DNA of 18,347 nt from Campylobacteraceae bacterium (lineage in GTDB: Bacteria > Campylobacterota > Campylobacteria > Campylobacterales > Campylobacteraceae). The notes under the pieces are model-generated. The model did no database searches. It was not told the DNA's origin and saw nothing but the letters and a program-made list of their open reading frames with translations. The position numbers and the translations under genes are program-made. The DNA lies in contig JAAYLJ010000020.1 in assembly GCA_012521935.1 (NCBI GenBank), positions 1 to 18,347 on the forward strand. Reading direction: 5' to 3'. Positions 7,478 to 14,178 of this stretch are shown piece by piece (the stretch's first letter is position 1; each line of letters starts with the position of its first letter).

Positions 7478-9294
7478 TGCACCATATTTATTTTAAAATG
7501 ATGCGTTAAAAATCTTTTGAATTTATCTACAATTTTAAAACTATCTTTTAAAAGCTCCATTTCTAACTCATTTAACTTATCTATTCTAATAAAATTATCC
7601 CTACTTTTGCCAAGCTCTATATCTTGTAACTGCTTTTTAAGCCTTAAGTTTAAAAATGTATCAAAAGCTTCTATCAAAGCTTCCACAAATCCATCTTCAA
7701 AAACTCTTTTCTCTTTTAAAGCCTTTAATCTTTTAATAGTTTCAGTCTCATCTATCTTAAATTCAAGTGCCAAAGATCTCACTCCTTGAACTATTGGGAA
7801 AATTCCACCTTTTTTTACATCTAGTCTATTATTATCAGTTTTTAAATTTGAAAAAAAGCTAATTGGTGTTTCAAATAAAAGTGCTGCTTTTGCAAAATTT
7901 GCCATAAATATGCTCCTACCTTCAATTTTATTGTGTATGAAATCTTTAAGTTTTTGTAGCAAACTCTCATCTCCAACAACAGCTAAACTATCATAAAAAA
8001 TGGCCAAATGCATATAATCATCCTTTCTAGGACTCTCAAGATACCTAGCTAACTCCATTTCAAAATCATTGAAGCTTTTTCTCCAATATGGATTTGAAAC
8101 CATTATATCTCCCTCACATCTTGGATATCCAAAATCTATCAAAGTTTGGGTAAATTTCTCCATTAATGGCTTAAAAAGCTCTTCATCTTCTTTATTTTTA
8201 ATAATTAAGGCATTATCTTGATCGGTTTTTAGCATCTGCTCACGCCTACCTTCACTTCCCATTACTATAAAACACGCCCTATTTTGAAGCTCTTTTGGAA
8301 CTATGATTGAGTAAAGTTTGCTATATATTTGTACATTTAACTCACTTATAACTTGTGAAATATACTCAACTCTAGTCCCTTTTGCATGTAGTTTTTTTAT
8401 GATATTTACAAAATCCTCACTAGCTTTTTTAAGCTCATCCACGCTTCTTGCTTTCCTAACTTGAACAGAAACTAAGTAAGTATGATTTGCAAAATAACTA
8501 AGCAAATCAAGCTGTTCAAGTATGCCTACTATCTTCTCTTTTCTTGTAACAACCAATCTTTTTATAGAATTTTTTGTAAATTTAAGCAAAGCATTAAATA
8601 AAAAATCATCCTCATCTATGCTAATAATTGGCCTTAATGCAATAGGCCCAATGGGATCAAACTTGCTATAGTTCATATATAGCACATATCTTCTTACCAC
8701 ACTATCAGTCACAATTCCATAATCTTTTCCATACTTATCTTCAACAATGATGCAGTTTGTACTTAAATTATCCATCTCTTTTAGTGCATCAATTATTGCT
8801 CTATCATAAGGCACAATACATGCTTTATGAAGATACGAATCGCTTATCTTTGCTATCATAAAGCCTGAGAGTTGAGTGCTATACTCTTTTTGTTTTGCAG
8901 ATTGAATTCTATTTGCAATATCAGTTATATAGTAGTTTTTAAAAGCTTCATTTTTATCTAAAAGTAGTTTAAAGTCATCTTTTTTTATCTCAAAACAGAG
9001 TAGTTCCTCATGCACTTTAAAGCTATTTTCACTCTTTTGATAAATTAGCACATCAGGATCAAATGAGTTAGAAGTGTGATACACCTTTATAAGCTCATTT
9101 CCAAAATACTCCCCAACCTCCCCTTTTATGATTATAAAAAGTGTTTCTGGGATAATTTCAGGTGAGATTAAAATGGAATCTTTTGGGTAATAGGCAATAT
9201 TCATTGCATGAGTAATTTTTTCAAGCTCAAAGTTTGATAAAAGTCCAAACGGATGGATAGATTTTAAAAAAGCTTCTTGATCTCTTAAGCTCAT
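7474..9294 (-). CDS. cNMP-binding/CBS/DUF294 nucleotidyltransferase-like protein
   Basis: A 606-residue soluble multi-domain protein. Residues ~10-135 form a cyclic-nucleotide-binding-like beta barrel (ETLFIIIKGEVGEYF, ELLCFEI). Residues ~150-270 are a pair of CBS domains, typical adenosyl-ligand sensors. A helical linker leads to a GlnD-like nucleotidyltransferase domain with MGSEGRREQ (345-353) and TDQDNALI (357-364), the pattern giving the metal-binding acidic residues. The C-terminal ~150 residues match the DUF294 C-terminal helical substrate-binding region. It looks like a nucleotide-regulated nucleotidyl- or uridylyltransferase, but the target of the family is not established. ATG 9294 is preceded by AGGAGA. 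The gene lies 41 nt below the symporter and overlaps the exonuclease gene, so the two probably act together or on one pathway. Confidence 0.88.
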   Translation of the reverse strand: MSLRDQEAFLKSIHPFGLLSNFELEKITHAMNIAYYPKDSILISPEIIPETLFIIIKGEVGEYFGNELIKVYHTSNSFDPDVLIYQKSENSFKVHEELLCFEIKKDDFKLLLDKNEAFKNYYITDIANRIQSAKQKEYSTQLSGFMIAKISDSYLHKACIVPYDRAIIDALKEMDNLSTNCIIVEDKYGKDYGIVTDSVVRRYVLYMNYSKFDPIGPIALRPIISIDEDDFLFNALLKFTKNSIKRLVVTRKEKIVGILEQLDLLSYFANHTYLVSVQVRKARSVDELKKASEDFVNIIKKLHAKGTRVEYISQVISELNVQIYSKLYSIIVPKELQNRACFIVMGSEGRREQMLKTDQDNALIIKNKEDEELFKPLMEKFTQTLIDFGYPRCEGDIMVSNPYWRKSFNDFEMELARYLESPRKDDYMHLAIFYDSLAVVGDESLLQKLKDFIHNKIEGRSIFMANFAKAALLFETPISFFSNLKTDNNRLDVKKGGIFPIVQGVRSLALEFKIDETETIKRLKALKEKRVFEDGFVEALIEAFDTFLNLRLKKQLQDIELGKSRDNFIRIDKLNELEMELLKDSFKIVDKFKRFLTHHFKINMVQ

Positions 9295-9306
9295 AACTTC
9301 TCCTAT

Positions 9307-9332
9307 TTTAAGGCTCCATATGGAGCCTTAAA
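9307..9332 (-). repeat. Perfect 26-bp palindrome between symporter and DUF294 genes
   Basis: The core AGGCTCCATATGGAGCCT (9311-9328) extends symmetrically to 9307-9332, starting 3 nt after the symporter stop and ending 12 nt before the DUF294 start. In RNA it can form an 11-bp stem with a 4-nt ATAT loop. On the minus strand no U-run follows; the ribosome site of the next gene lies right after it. It therefore looks more like an mRNA-processing or 3'-stabilising hairpin, or an operator-like site, than a full terminator. Confidence 0.7.
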
Positions 9333-9335
9333 GTT

Positions 9336-11231
9336 TTAATGTGCATGCGCTGCGCCAGCACCTCTTGGAACTCGTATGTTTTCAACAAGTTCTTGAATAT
9401 GAGCTGGAGGCGGCGGAGTAACTTTAGATACCGCATATGCTACTATCATGTGTAGTATCGCGCCAATTGTTCCAATGCCCCCTGGCGCAATGCCAAATAG
9501 ATAATTTGACTTATCTCCTCCCATAAAGACAAAATATACAATATATGAGAAGGTAAATACTAAACCTGTAACCATTCCAGCAATCGCCCCTTCTCTATTC
9601 ATCTTCTTATAGAAAATCCCCATTATAATGGTTGGGAAAAATGAAGCTGCTGCAAGCCCAAAAGCAAAAGCAACAACTTGTGCAACAAACCCAGGAGGAT
9701 TTATGCCCAAATATCCTGCTACTATGATAGCTACAATCGCAGCGCCTCTAGCGTACATCAACTCAGCTTTTTCACTAAGCTTTGATCTGCCAGTCACTTT
9801 ATCTCTCATGATAACTCTACCTAAAAGATCATGAGCAATTGATGTTGAAATGACTAAAAGAAGTCCTGCCGCAGTTGAAAGAGCTGCTGCAAGCCCACCT
9901 GCTGCCATCAAAGCGATAACCCAATTTGGAAGCCCAGCTATTTCAGGGTTAGCTAAAACAATAATATCAGGATCTACATATAACTCATTTACTATCTCTT
10001 TATTAGCCCTCATCTGCTGCGCTGTAAGTTCATGTTTTGGGGCTGCATTATCAGTTGCTTTCTCTCCATGTCCACCCACTTCTCCATTGTAGTGAGGTTT
10101 GCCGCCAATAAAGGCGTTACCTGCACCATATTGTATCTTTCCATCTCCATTTCTATCATTCCATGCTAAAAGGCCAGAATCTTCCCATCTTTTAAACCAC
10201 GCTCCATCATTTACTGTTCCATCTAAATGTCTAGCTTCTCCATTTACAAAAGCGTTATACTCAACATTTTGAATATTTTTAATTAAATTTACTCTTGCAA
10301 ATCCAGCAACTGCGGGAATTGAAGTGTACATAATGGCAATAAAAACTAATGCCCATCCAGCAGAAATTCTAGCTCCTTTTACCGTTGGAGTTGTAAAAAA
10401 TCTAACAATAACATGAGGAAGCCCAGCAGTTCCAAGCATAAGTGCTGCTGTCATCATAAATACATTCCAAGTTCCAGACGCACTAGCAGTGTAAGCTGAA
10501 AAACCCAAGTCTTGAACTGTTTGATCTAAAGCATGCAATAAAAAAGTGCCCTGCTCTATCATCTCTATCCCATTATCAAACTCAAAAGCTATCTTTCCAC
10601 CAAATCCAATTTGTGGTAAAAAAGTATCTGTAACTTGGATTGATAAAAATATCGCAGGAATTGTAAATGCAAATATCATAACTACATATTGAGCAACTTG
10701 TGTATAAGTAATCCCCTTCATTCCGCCTAAAACAGCATAGAAAAAGACTATTGCCATACCTAAGATTACTCCAGTTTCAACCTCAACTTGTAAAAATCTT
10801 GAGAATACAATACCAACACCTCTCATTTGGCCAGCAACATAGGTAAATGAGATAAAAATAACACAAATTACCGCAACAGTTCTAGCAATGTCTGAGTAGT
10901 ATCTATCTCCAACAAAATCAGGAACTGTAAACTTTCCAAACTTTCTTAAATAAGGAGCTAAAAGCATGGCTAATAGAACATAACCTCCAGTCCAACCCAT
11001 TATCCAAGTTGAACCATCGTAGCCTAAAAATGAGACAAGCCCAGCCAAAGATATAAACGAAGCTGCACTAAGCCAATCTGCTGCTGTAGCCATTCCATTG
11101 GCTATTGGAGGAACTCCACCACCAGCTACATAAAACTCTTTTGTAGATCCTGCCTTTGTCCATATCGCTATTCCAATATAGATAGCAAAAGTGAATCCAA
11201 CAACTATATATGTTAAAAGTTGCAACTCCAT
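9336..11231 (-). CDS. ActP-like sodium:solute symporter, large subunit (VC_2705 subfamily type)
   Basis: A 631-residue inner-membrane sodium:solute symporter with about 13 hydrophobic helices. It has the SSS-family blocks TAADWLSAASFISLAG (broken helix 1 of the transport core), SFTYVAGQMRGVG, GGMKGITYTQVAQY, and LSTAAGLLLVISTSIAHD (helix 8, where the family's sodium site lies). It is longer than E. coli ActP (549 residues), mainly because of a polar insertion at ~316-432 between core helices 7 and 8. This contains an EF-hand-like loop, DRNGDGKIQYG, from Asp359. The pairing with a DUF4212 small subunit marks the two-subunit subfamily. Acetate or another short carboxylate is the likely substrate, by family only. 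The His-rich C-terminal tail ends AAHAH. ATG 11231 is preceded by AGGGAG; the small-subunit stop is 11 nt upstream. Confidence 0.88.
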   Translation of the reverse strand: MELQLLTYIVVGFTFAIYIGIAIWTKAGSTKEFYVAGGGVPPIANGMATAADWLSAASFISLAGLVSFLGYDGSTWIMGWTGGYVLLAMLLAPYLRKFGKFTVPDFVGDRYYSDIARTVAVICVIFISFTYVAGQMRGVGIVFSRFLQVEVETGVILGMAIVFFYAVLGGMKGITYTQVAQYVVMIFAFTIPAIFLSIQVTDTFLPQIGFGGKIAFEFDNGIEMIEQGTFLLHALDQTVQDLGFSAYTASASGTWNVFMMTAALMLGTAGLPHVIVRFFTTPTVKGARISAGWALVFIAIMYTSIPAVAGFARVNLIKNIQNVEYNAFVNGEARHLDGTVNDGAWFKRWEDSGLLAWNDRNGDGKIQYGAGNAFIGGKPHYNGEVGGHGEKATDNAAPKHELTAQQMRANKEIVNELYVDPDIIVLANPEIAGLPNWVIALMAAGGLAAALSTAAGLLLVISTSIAHDLLGRVIMRDKVTGRSKLSEKAELMYARGAAIVAIIVAGYLGINPPGFVAQVVAFAFGLAAASFFPTIIMGIFYKKMNREGAIAGMVTGLVFTFSYIVYFVFMGGDKSNYLFGIAPGGIGTIGAILHMIVAYAVSKVTPPPPAHIQELVENIRVPRGAGAAHAH

Positions 11232-11242
11232 TTTAAACTCCC

Positions 11243-11497
11243 TTACTCATGAACATCATATTTTTTCTCTAAACGATCCATCAAAATTGTGTAGAGAAAA
11301 ATTAGAATTAAAAATACAAATATTGCTCCTTGTTGAGCAAACCAAAAACCAAGTTTAAATCCACCAAAACTTATGGCGTTTAACTCTTCTACAAAAATAA
11401 TGCCAAACCCATAAGAGACTGTAAACCACACAACTAAAAGTTTTAGTATGGTTGAAATATTCTCTTTCCAATATGCTTGTGCAGCATTTTGATCCAT
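11243..11497 (-). CDS. DUF4212 protein, sodium:solute symporter small subunit
   Basis: An 84-residue membrane protein with two hydrophobic helices (~17-35 and ~50-73) and charged ends. The order WKENISTILKLL, then WFTVSYGFGIIF, then LNAISFGGFKLGFWFAQQGAIFVF is typical of DUF4212, the small partner encoded just upstream of VC_2705-type sodium:solute symporters. E. coli yjcH beside actP is the analogous, different-family arrangement. It presumably assembles with or stabilises the large subunit; its exact role is not established. ATG 11497 is preceded by GGAGTG. It is the first gene of the minus-strand operon, so the operon promoter should lie in 11498-11818. Confidence 0.9.
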   Translation of the reverse strand: MDQNAAQAYWKENISTILKLLVVWFTVSYGFGIIFVEELNAISFGGFKLGFWFAQQGAIFVFLILIFLYTILMDRLEKKYDVHE

Positions 11498-11818
11498 TGT
11501 TCACTCCTTAAGCTACAAAATTGAAGTTTAAACACTCTTCATGCTAAATAGTAAAAAAGCAACATAGCATTACCGCAGCATAAATGTTTTTTTATATTTT
11601 TTGGAGAGTTTATTTTTTTATTGTGTAATTTTGAAACATTTTATGAGTTTAAATTTAAAAACAGGCATCTTTTTTCCTAAACTGATATGAAAATTAATCC
11701 TAATGCAAAAAATAGCCCTATTAAGTTAAAAATAAGAAATTTTACTCCCTTTTATGTTACATTTTTACACATTGAGCTTTATAAGTCTTTTTTTAGTAAA
11801 ATACTTTAAAGGATAAAA
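11498..11818. promoter_or_regulatory. 321-bp AT-rich divergent promoter region
   Basis: The region separates the symporter operon (minus) from the 88-residue gene (plus) and holds no credible ORF. For the plus strand, GTTACA (11756-11761), 18 nt, then TATAAG (11780-11785) is a weak promoter candidate, with the AAAGGA ribosome site at 11808-11813. For the minus strand I see several AT-rich -10-like hexamers (for example TACTAT near 11548-11553) but none with a convincing partner. A 12-bp palindrome TTTAAATTTAAA (11648-11659) and a 6-bp inverted repeat ATGCTA/TAGCAT (11541-11546, 11565-11570) are present, either of which could be chance. No FNR/CRP-like or sigma-54 site was recognised. The length leaves room for regulator binding. 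Confidence 0.5.
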
Positions 11819-12085
11819 ATGATAGATAAAATTTATGATTATCTTAGTAAAATTGATAATTTAGCAAAACTAGAACCCTCATCTATGCCTCCTCAAGTAC
11901 TTAATGAGTTTTTACAACTACAAGCTGATGAGTTTTATGAAATTTGCGTTAAATGCGCTATTTTGCGCCACAATATTCCAAGTGATTCAAAAATACTGAA
12001 TTTACAAAAAGATGAGATAGATAGCCTTGCCCAAGATTTTGCAAAAGAGGTGATTTTAGCTTTAAAAAGCAAGATAAATGAATAG
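11819..12085 (+). CDS. Hypothetical 88-residue acidic helical protein
   Basis: I do not recognise a family. The product is small, soluble, mostly helical and acidic, beginning MIDKIYDYLSKIDNLAKLEP. A central CVKC pair with a third Cys-free helix follows (EICVKCAILRHNIP), and an amphipathic C-terminal helix ends KSKINE. There is no signal peptide or membrane segment. AAAGGA 5 nt before the ATG is a good ribosome site, and the codon use matches the neighbours, so I judge the gene real. It is followed by a 50-bp gap containing a separate promoter-like TATAAT for the permease gene, so it may be monocistronic. The CxxC pair could be redox-active or metal-binding, but two cysteines alone do not support a call. 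Confidence 0.65.
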   Translation: MIDKIYDYLSKIDNLAKLEPSSMPPQVLNEFLQLQADEFYEICVKCAILRHNIPSDSKILNLQKDEIDSLAQDFAKEVILALKSKINE

Positions 12086-12101
12086 TTTTAGGGATTATGT
12101 A

Positions 12102-12107
12102 TATAAT
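12102..12107 (+). promoter_or_regulatory. -10 promoter element before the EamA permease gene
   Basis: A perfect TATAAT with a TG two bases upstream (close to, but one base off, the extended -10 arrangement) lies 28 nt before the GTG start at 12136, in a 50-bp gap after the 88-residue gene. No clear -35 is seen. Confidence 0.5.
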
Positions 12108-12135
12108 ACGCCTTTATTTTAAATGAAAGAGAAAA

Positions 12136-13032
12136 GTGAATAGATTTTTTAGTGGGGAGAGCGCTGGGTTAATTGCTGTTATTTTAGCAGCAACTATCTG
12201 GGCTAGCTCATTTATAGCTTTAAAAATAGCATTAGATTCAATAGGTCCAATGAGCATTATATTTGGCCGTATGATAGTAGCTTCTTTGATTTTTGCTATT
12301 TTTATACCTAAGTTTTTAAAGATTAAATTTTCAAAAAATGATGTTTTATTGATTGGGCTTATGGTTTTGTTTGAGCCATCTTTTTACTTCATTTTTGAGA
12401 TAAAAGCCTTACAGTTTACCTCAGCTTCTCAAGCTGGAGTAATCACAGCAACTCTACCTTTATTAGTTGCAATAGGTGCAGGAATTGTTTTAAAAGAAGC
12501 CATCACAAAAAGATTGATTTTTGGCTCAGTTTTAGCTTTATCTGGAGCGATATGGCTAAGCACTGAAGCGAGTGTAGAAACTTACGCTCCAAATCCACTT
12601 TTGGGAAATTTTCTTGAATTTATAGCGATGATTTGCGCAGCTGGATACACAATAACACTAAAATTTTTAACAAAAAAATTTAGTGCTCTATTTTTAACGG
12701 CAATCCAAGCTTTTGCTGGAGCAATTTTTTACTTACCTTTAGCATTTTGGGAGTCGTGGGGTAGAAGTTTAAATTATAGTAGTGATGGAATTTTTGCTAT
12801 TTTTTATTTAGGTATCATTGTAACTTTAGGTGGATATGGGCTTTATAATTTTGCTTTAACAAAGCTTCCTGCTAGTAAAACATCAGCTTTTATGAACCTC
12901 ATCCCAGCAATTGCACTTATTTTGGGTTTTATAATCTTAAATGAAAGACTTAGCTTTTATCAGCTTTTAGCAACTGGACTTATATTTTTAGGTGTCATCA
13001 TTACGCAATCAAGGAGTAGGAAAATTAGATGA
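12136..13032 (+). CDS. EamA/DMT-family transporter (10-helix drug/metabolite permease)
   Basis: A 298-residue inner-membrane protein with ten hydrophobic segments arranged as two EamA repeats (~10-145 and ~155-290). Recognisable family features are LAATIWASSFIALKIAL in helix 1, GRMIVASLIF in helix 2, a TSASQAGVITATLPLLVAIGA stretch in helices 3-4, and PASKTSAFMNLIPAIALILG followed by LNERLSFYQLLATGLIFLGV near the end. The family exports or exchanges metabolites, amino acids or drugs; specificity cannot be read from sequence. The GTG start at 12136 gives a normal family N-terminus (MNRFFSGESAGLIAVILA); the ribosome site is a weak purine run (GAAAGAGAAAA). Its stop overlaps the LOG gene start by 4 nt (ATGA), so the two are translationally coupled. 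Confidence 0.88.
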   Translation: MNRFFSGESAGLIAVILAATIWASSFIALKIALDSIGPMSIIFGRMIVASLIFAIFIPKFLKIKFSKNDVLLIGLMVLFEPSFYFIFEIKALQFTSASQAGVITATLPLLVAIGAGIVLKEAITKRLIFGSVLALSGAIWLSTEASVETYAPNPLLGNFLEFIAMICAAGYTITLKFLTKKFSALFLTAIQAFAGAIFYLPLAFWESWGRSLNYSSDGIFAIFYLGIIVTLGGYGLYNFALTKLPASKTSAFMNLIPAIALILGFIILNERLSFYQLLATGLIFLGVIITQSRSRKIR

Positions 13033-13589
13033 ATATAGCAGTTTTTTGTGGCTCAAGTAGTGGGTTTGATAGGAAATATATTGATGTAGCTAAAGAGTTT
13101 GGAAAACTTATAGCTAGCAAAGGGCATAGACTCATTTATGGTGGTGGAAGAGTCGGATTAATGGGGACGATAGCCAATTCTGTACTAGAAAATGGCGGAG
13201 AGGTAATTGGCGTAATTCCAATCTCACTTAGTGAAAAAGAGTTAGCTCATAATGGAGTTACGAAGCTACATATCACAAAATCTATGCATGAGAGAAAAGC
13301 GTTGATGGCTTCATACGCGGATGCCTTTGTTGCCATGCCAGGAGGCGCTGGAACTCTTGAAGAGATATTTGAAGTATGGACTTGGGGGCAACTTGGCTAT
13401 CATGAAAAACCAGTTGCTTTTTTAGAGGTGAATGGTTTTTACTCTAATCTTTTCTCTTTCACTGAACATATGGCCAAAGAAGGATTCATCAAACAAGCAC
13501 ATAAAGATATGCTCATTATTGAAAAAGAGCCTCTAGCCCTTTTAGAGCGCATCTATGCTTATACTCCTCCAGTAAAAAAGTGGGGGTAG
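13029..13589 (+). CDS. LOG-family nucleotide 5'-monophosphate phosphoribohydrolase (TIGR00730)
   Basis: A 186-residue Rossmann-like cytosolic protein of the LOG family, formerly mis-annotated as lysine decarboxylase. The diagnostic motifs are both present: MHERK at 86-90 and PGGAGTLEE at 104-112, along with the N-terminal VFCGSS and YGGGRVGLMG phosphate-binding loops. Family enzymes split nucleoside 5'-monophosphates (cytokinin ribotides in plants and some bacteria, AMP and others in bacteria) into base and ribose 5-phosphate. The physiological substrate here is unknown. It is translationally coupled to the EamA permease (ATGA overlap), a pairing that might link base production and export, though that is speculation. 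Its stop lies 1 nt from that of the convergent lutC gene. Confidence 0.92.
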   Translation: MNIAVFCGSSSGFDRKYIDVAKEFGKLIASKGHRLIYGGGRVGLMGTIANSVLENGGEVIGVIPISLSEKELAHNGVTKLHITKSMHERKALMASYADAFVAMPGGAGTLEEIFEVWTWGQLGYHEKPVAFLEVNGFYSNLFSFTEHMAKEGFIKQAHKDMLIIEKEPLALLERIYAYTPPVKKWG

Positions 13590-13590
13590 T

Positions 13591-14178
13591 TTAAACAAAA
13601 ACAACAACCCCAGACTTAGGGCCGTGTGCTCCAATGACTAATGATTGTTCAATGTCAGCTGTTTTTGATGGTCCAGAGATAAATAATCCAAAGTTTTGCT
13701 CACTTAATGAAACTCTCTTAAAAGCTTCATGCATAGTAGCTACGATCTCATCTTTTGGAACTACTATTAATATATTTGTAGCCAAAAAATAGAGTGCTGG
13801 CAGAGTTACATTTTCATGTTTTACCCAAACTGCGCCATTTTCAGCAATTGCAAATTCGCCTTGAATGAGAGTTAAATCTACATTTGAAAACTTATGAGGA
13901 TCTTTTACATCATTTAAATTTACTGTTGCCTCATCATAAATATCTACAGTAGAAGCGATAGTTTTTGCTTCTGGAAAAACTCTTTTAACAAGAGTAGCTA
14001 AATCTTCCCCATCTCTTAACTCCTCCACACTCCCACCAACGCTCACTAGAGCACTTTTATATGAATCATATAAATTCTCAAAGCTCATAGGTGTAAACTC
14101 TTTATAGTCTGGAAGTCCAGGATCTTTAACTATATTAAGCGAAGAGATACTATTTAAGATTATCTTTTTTGAACTCAT
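13591..14178 (-). CDS. lutC: LutC-like lactate utilization protein (LUD domain)
   Basis: A 195-residue soluble LUD-domain protein, the third component of the LutABC L-lactate dehydrogenase complex. Family blocks seen are VDLTLIQGEFAIAENGAVWV (the GxxAIAETG-like region), a NILIVVPKDEIV stretch, and the C-terminal SGPSKTADIEQSLVIGAHGP. That last segment contains the conserved SKTADIE and HGP signatures of LUD proteins. The N-terminal ~40 residues are variable and helical. ATG 14178 overlaps the lutB stop by 4 nt (ATGA). It completes lutABC and has no frameshift or truncation. Exact enzymology of LutC is less well established than the need for all three proteins in lactate oxidation. Confidence 0.92.
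   Translation of the reverse strand: MSSKKIILNSISSLNIVKDPGLPDYKEFTPMSFENLYDSYKSALVSVGGSVEELRDGEDLATLVKRVFPEAKTIASTVDIYDEATVNLNDVKDPHKFSNVDLTLIQGEFAIAENGAVWVKHENVTLPALYFLATNILIVVPKDEIVATMHEAFKRVSLSEQNFGLFISGPSKTADIEQSLVIGAHGPKSGVVVFV

Noticed and set aside
9307..9332. Palindrome as an intrinsic terminator of the symporter gene
   Set aside because: No U-rich tract follows on the transcribed strand, and a ribosome site for the next gene follows at once, so a simple terminator is unlikely.
9628..10092. Two plus-strand open frames (68 and 80 codons) inside the symporter gene
   Set aside because: Low-complexity Ala/Pro/Ser composition caused by reading antisense to hydrophobic helices; no support for coding.
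11545..11580. Possible sigma-54 promoter (GG...TTGCTT) upstream of the symporter operon on the minus strand
   Set aside because: The distance between the GG and GC elements is 12 nt, not the 10 nt required for a -24/-12 promoter.
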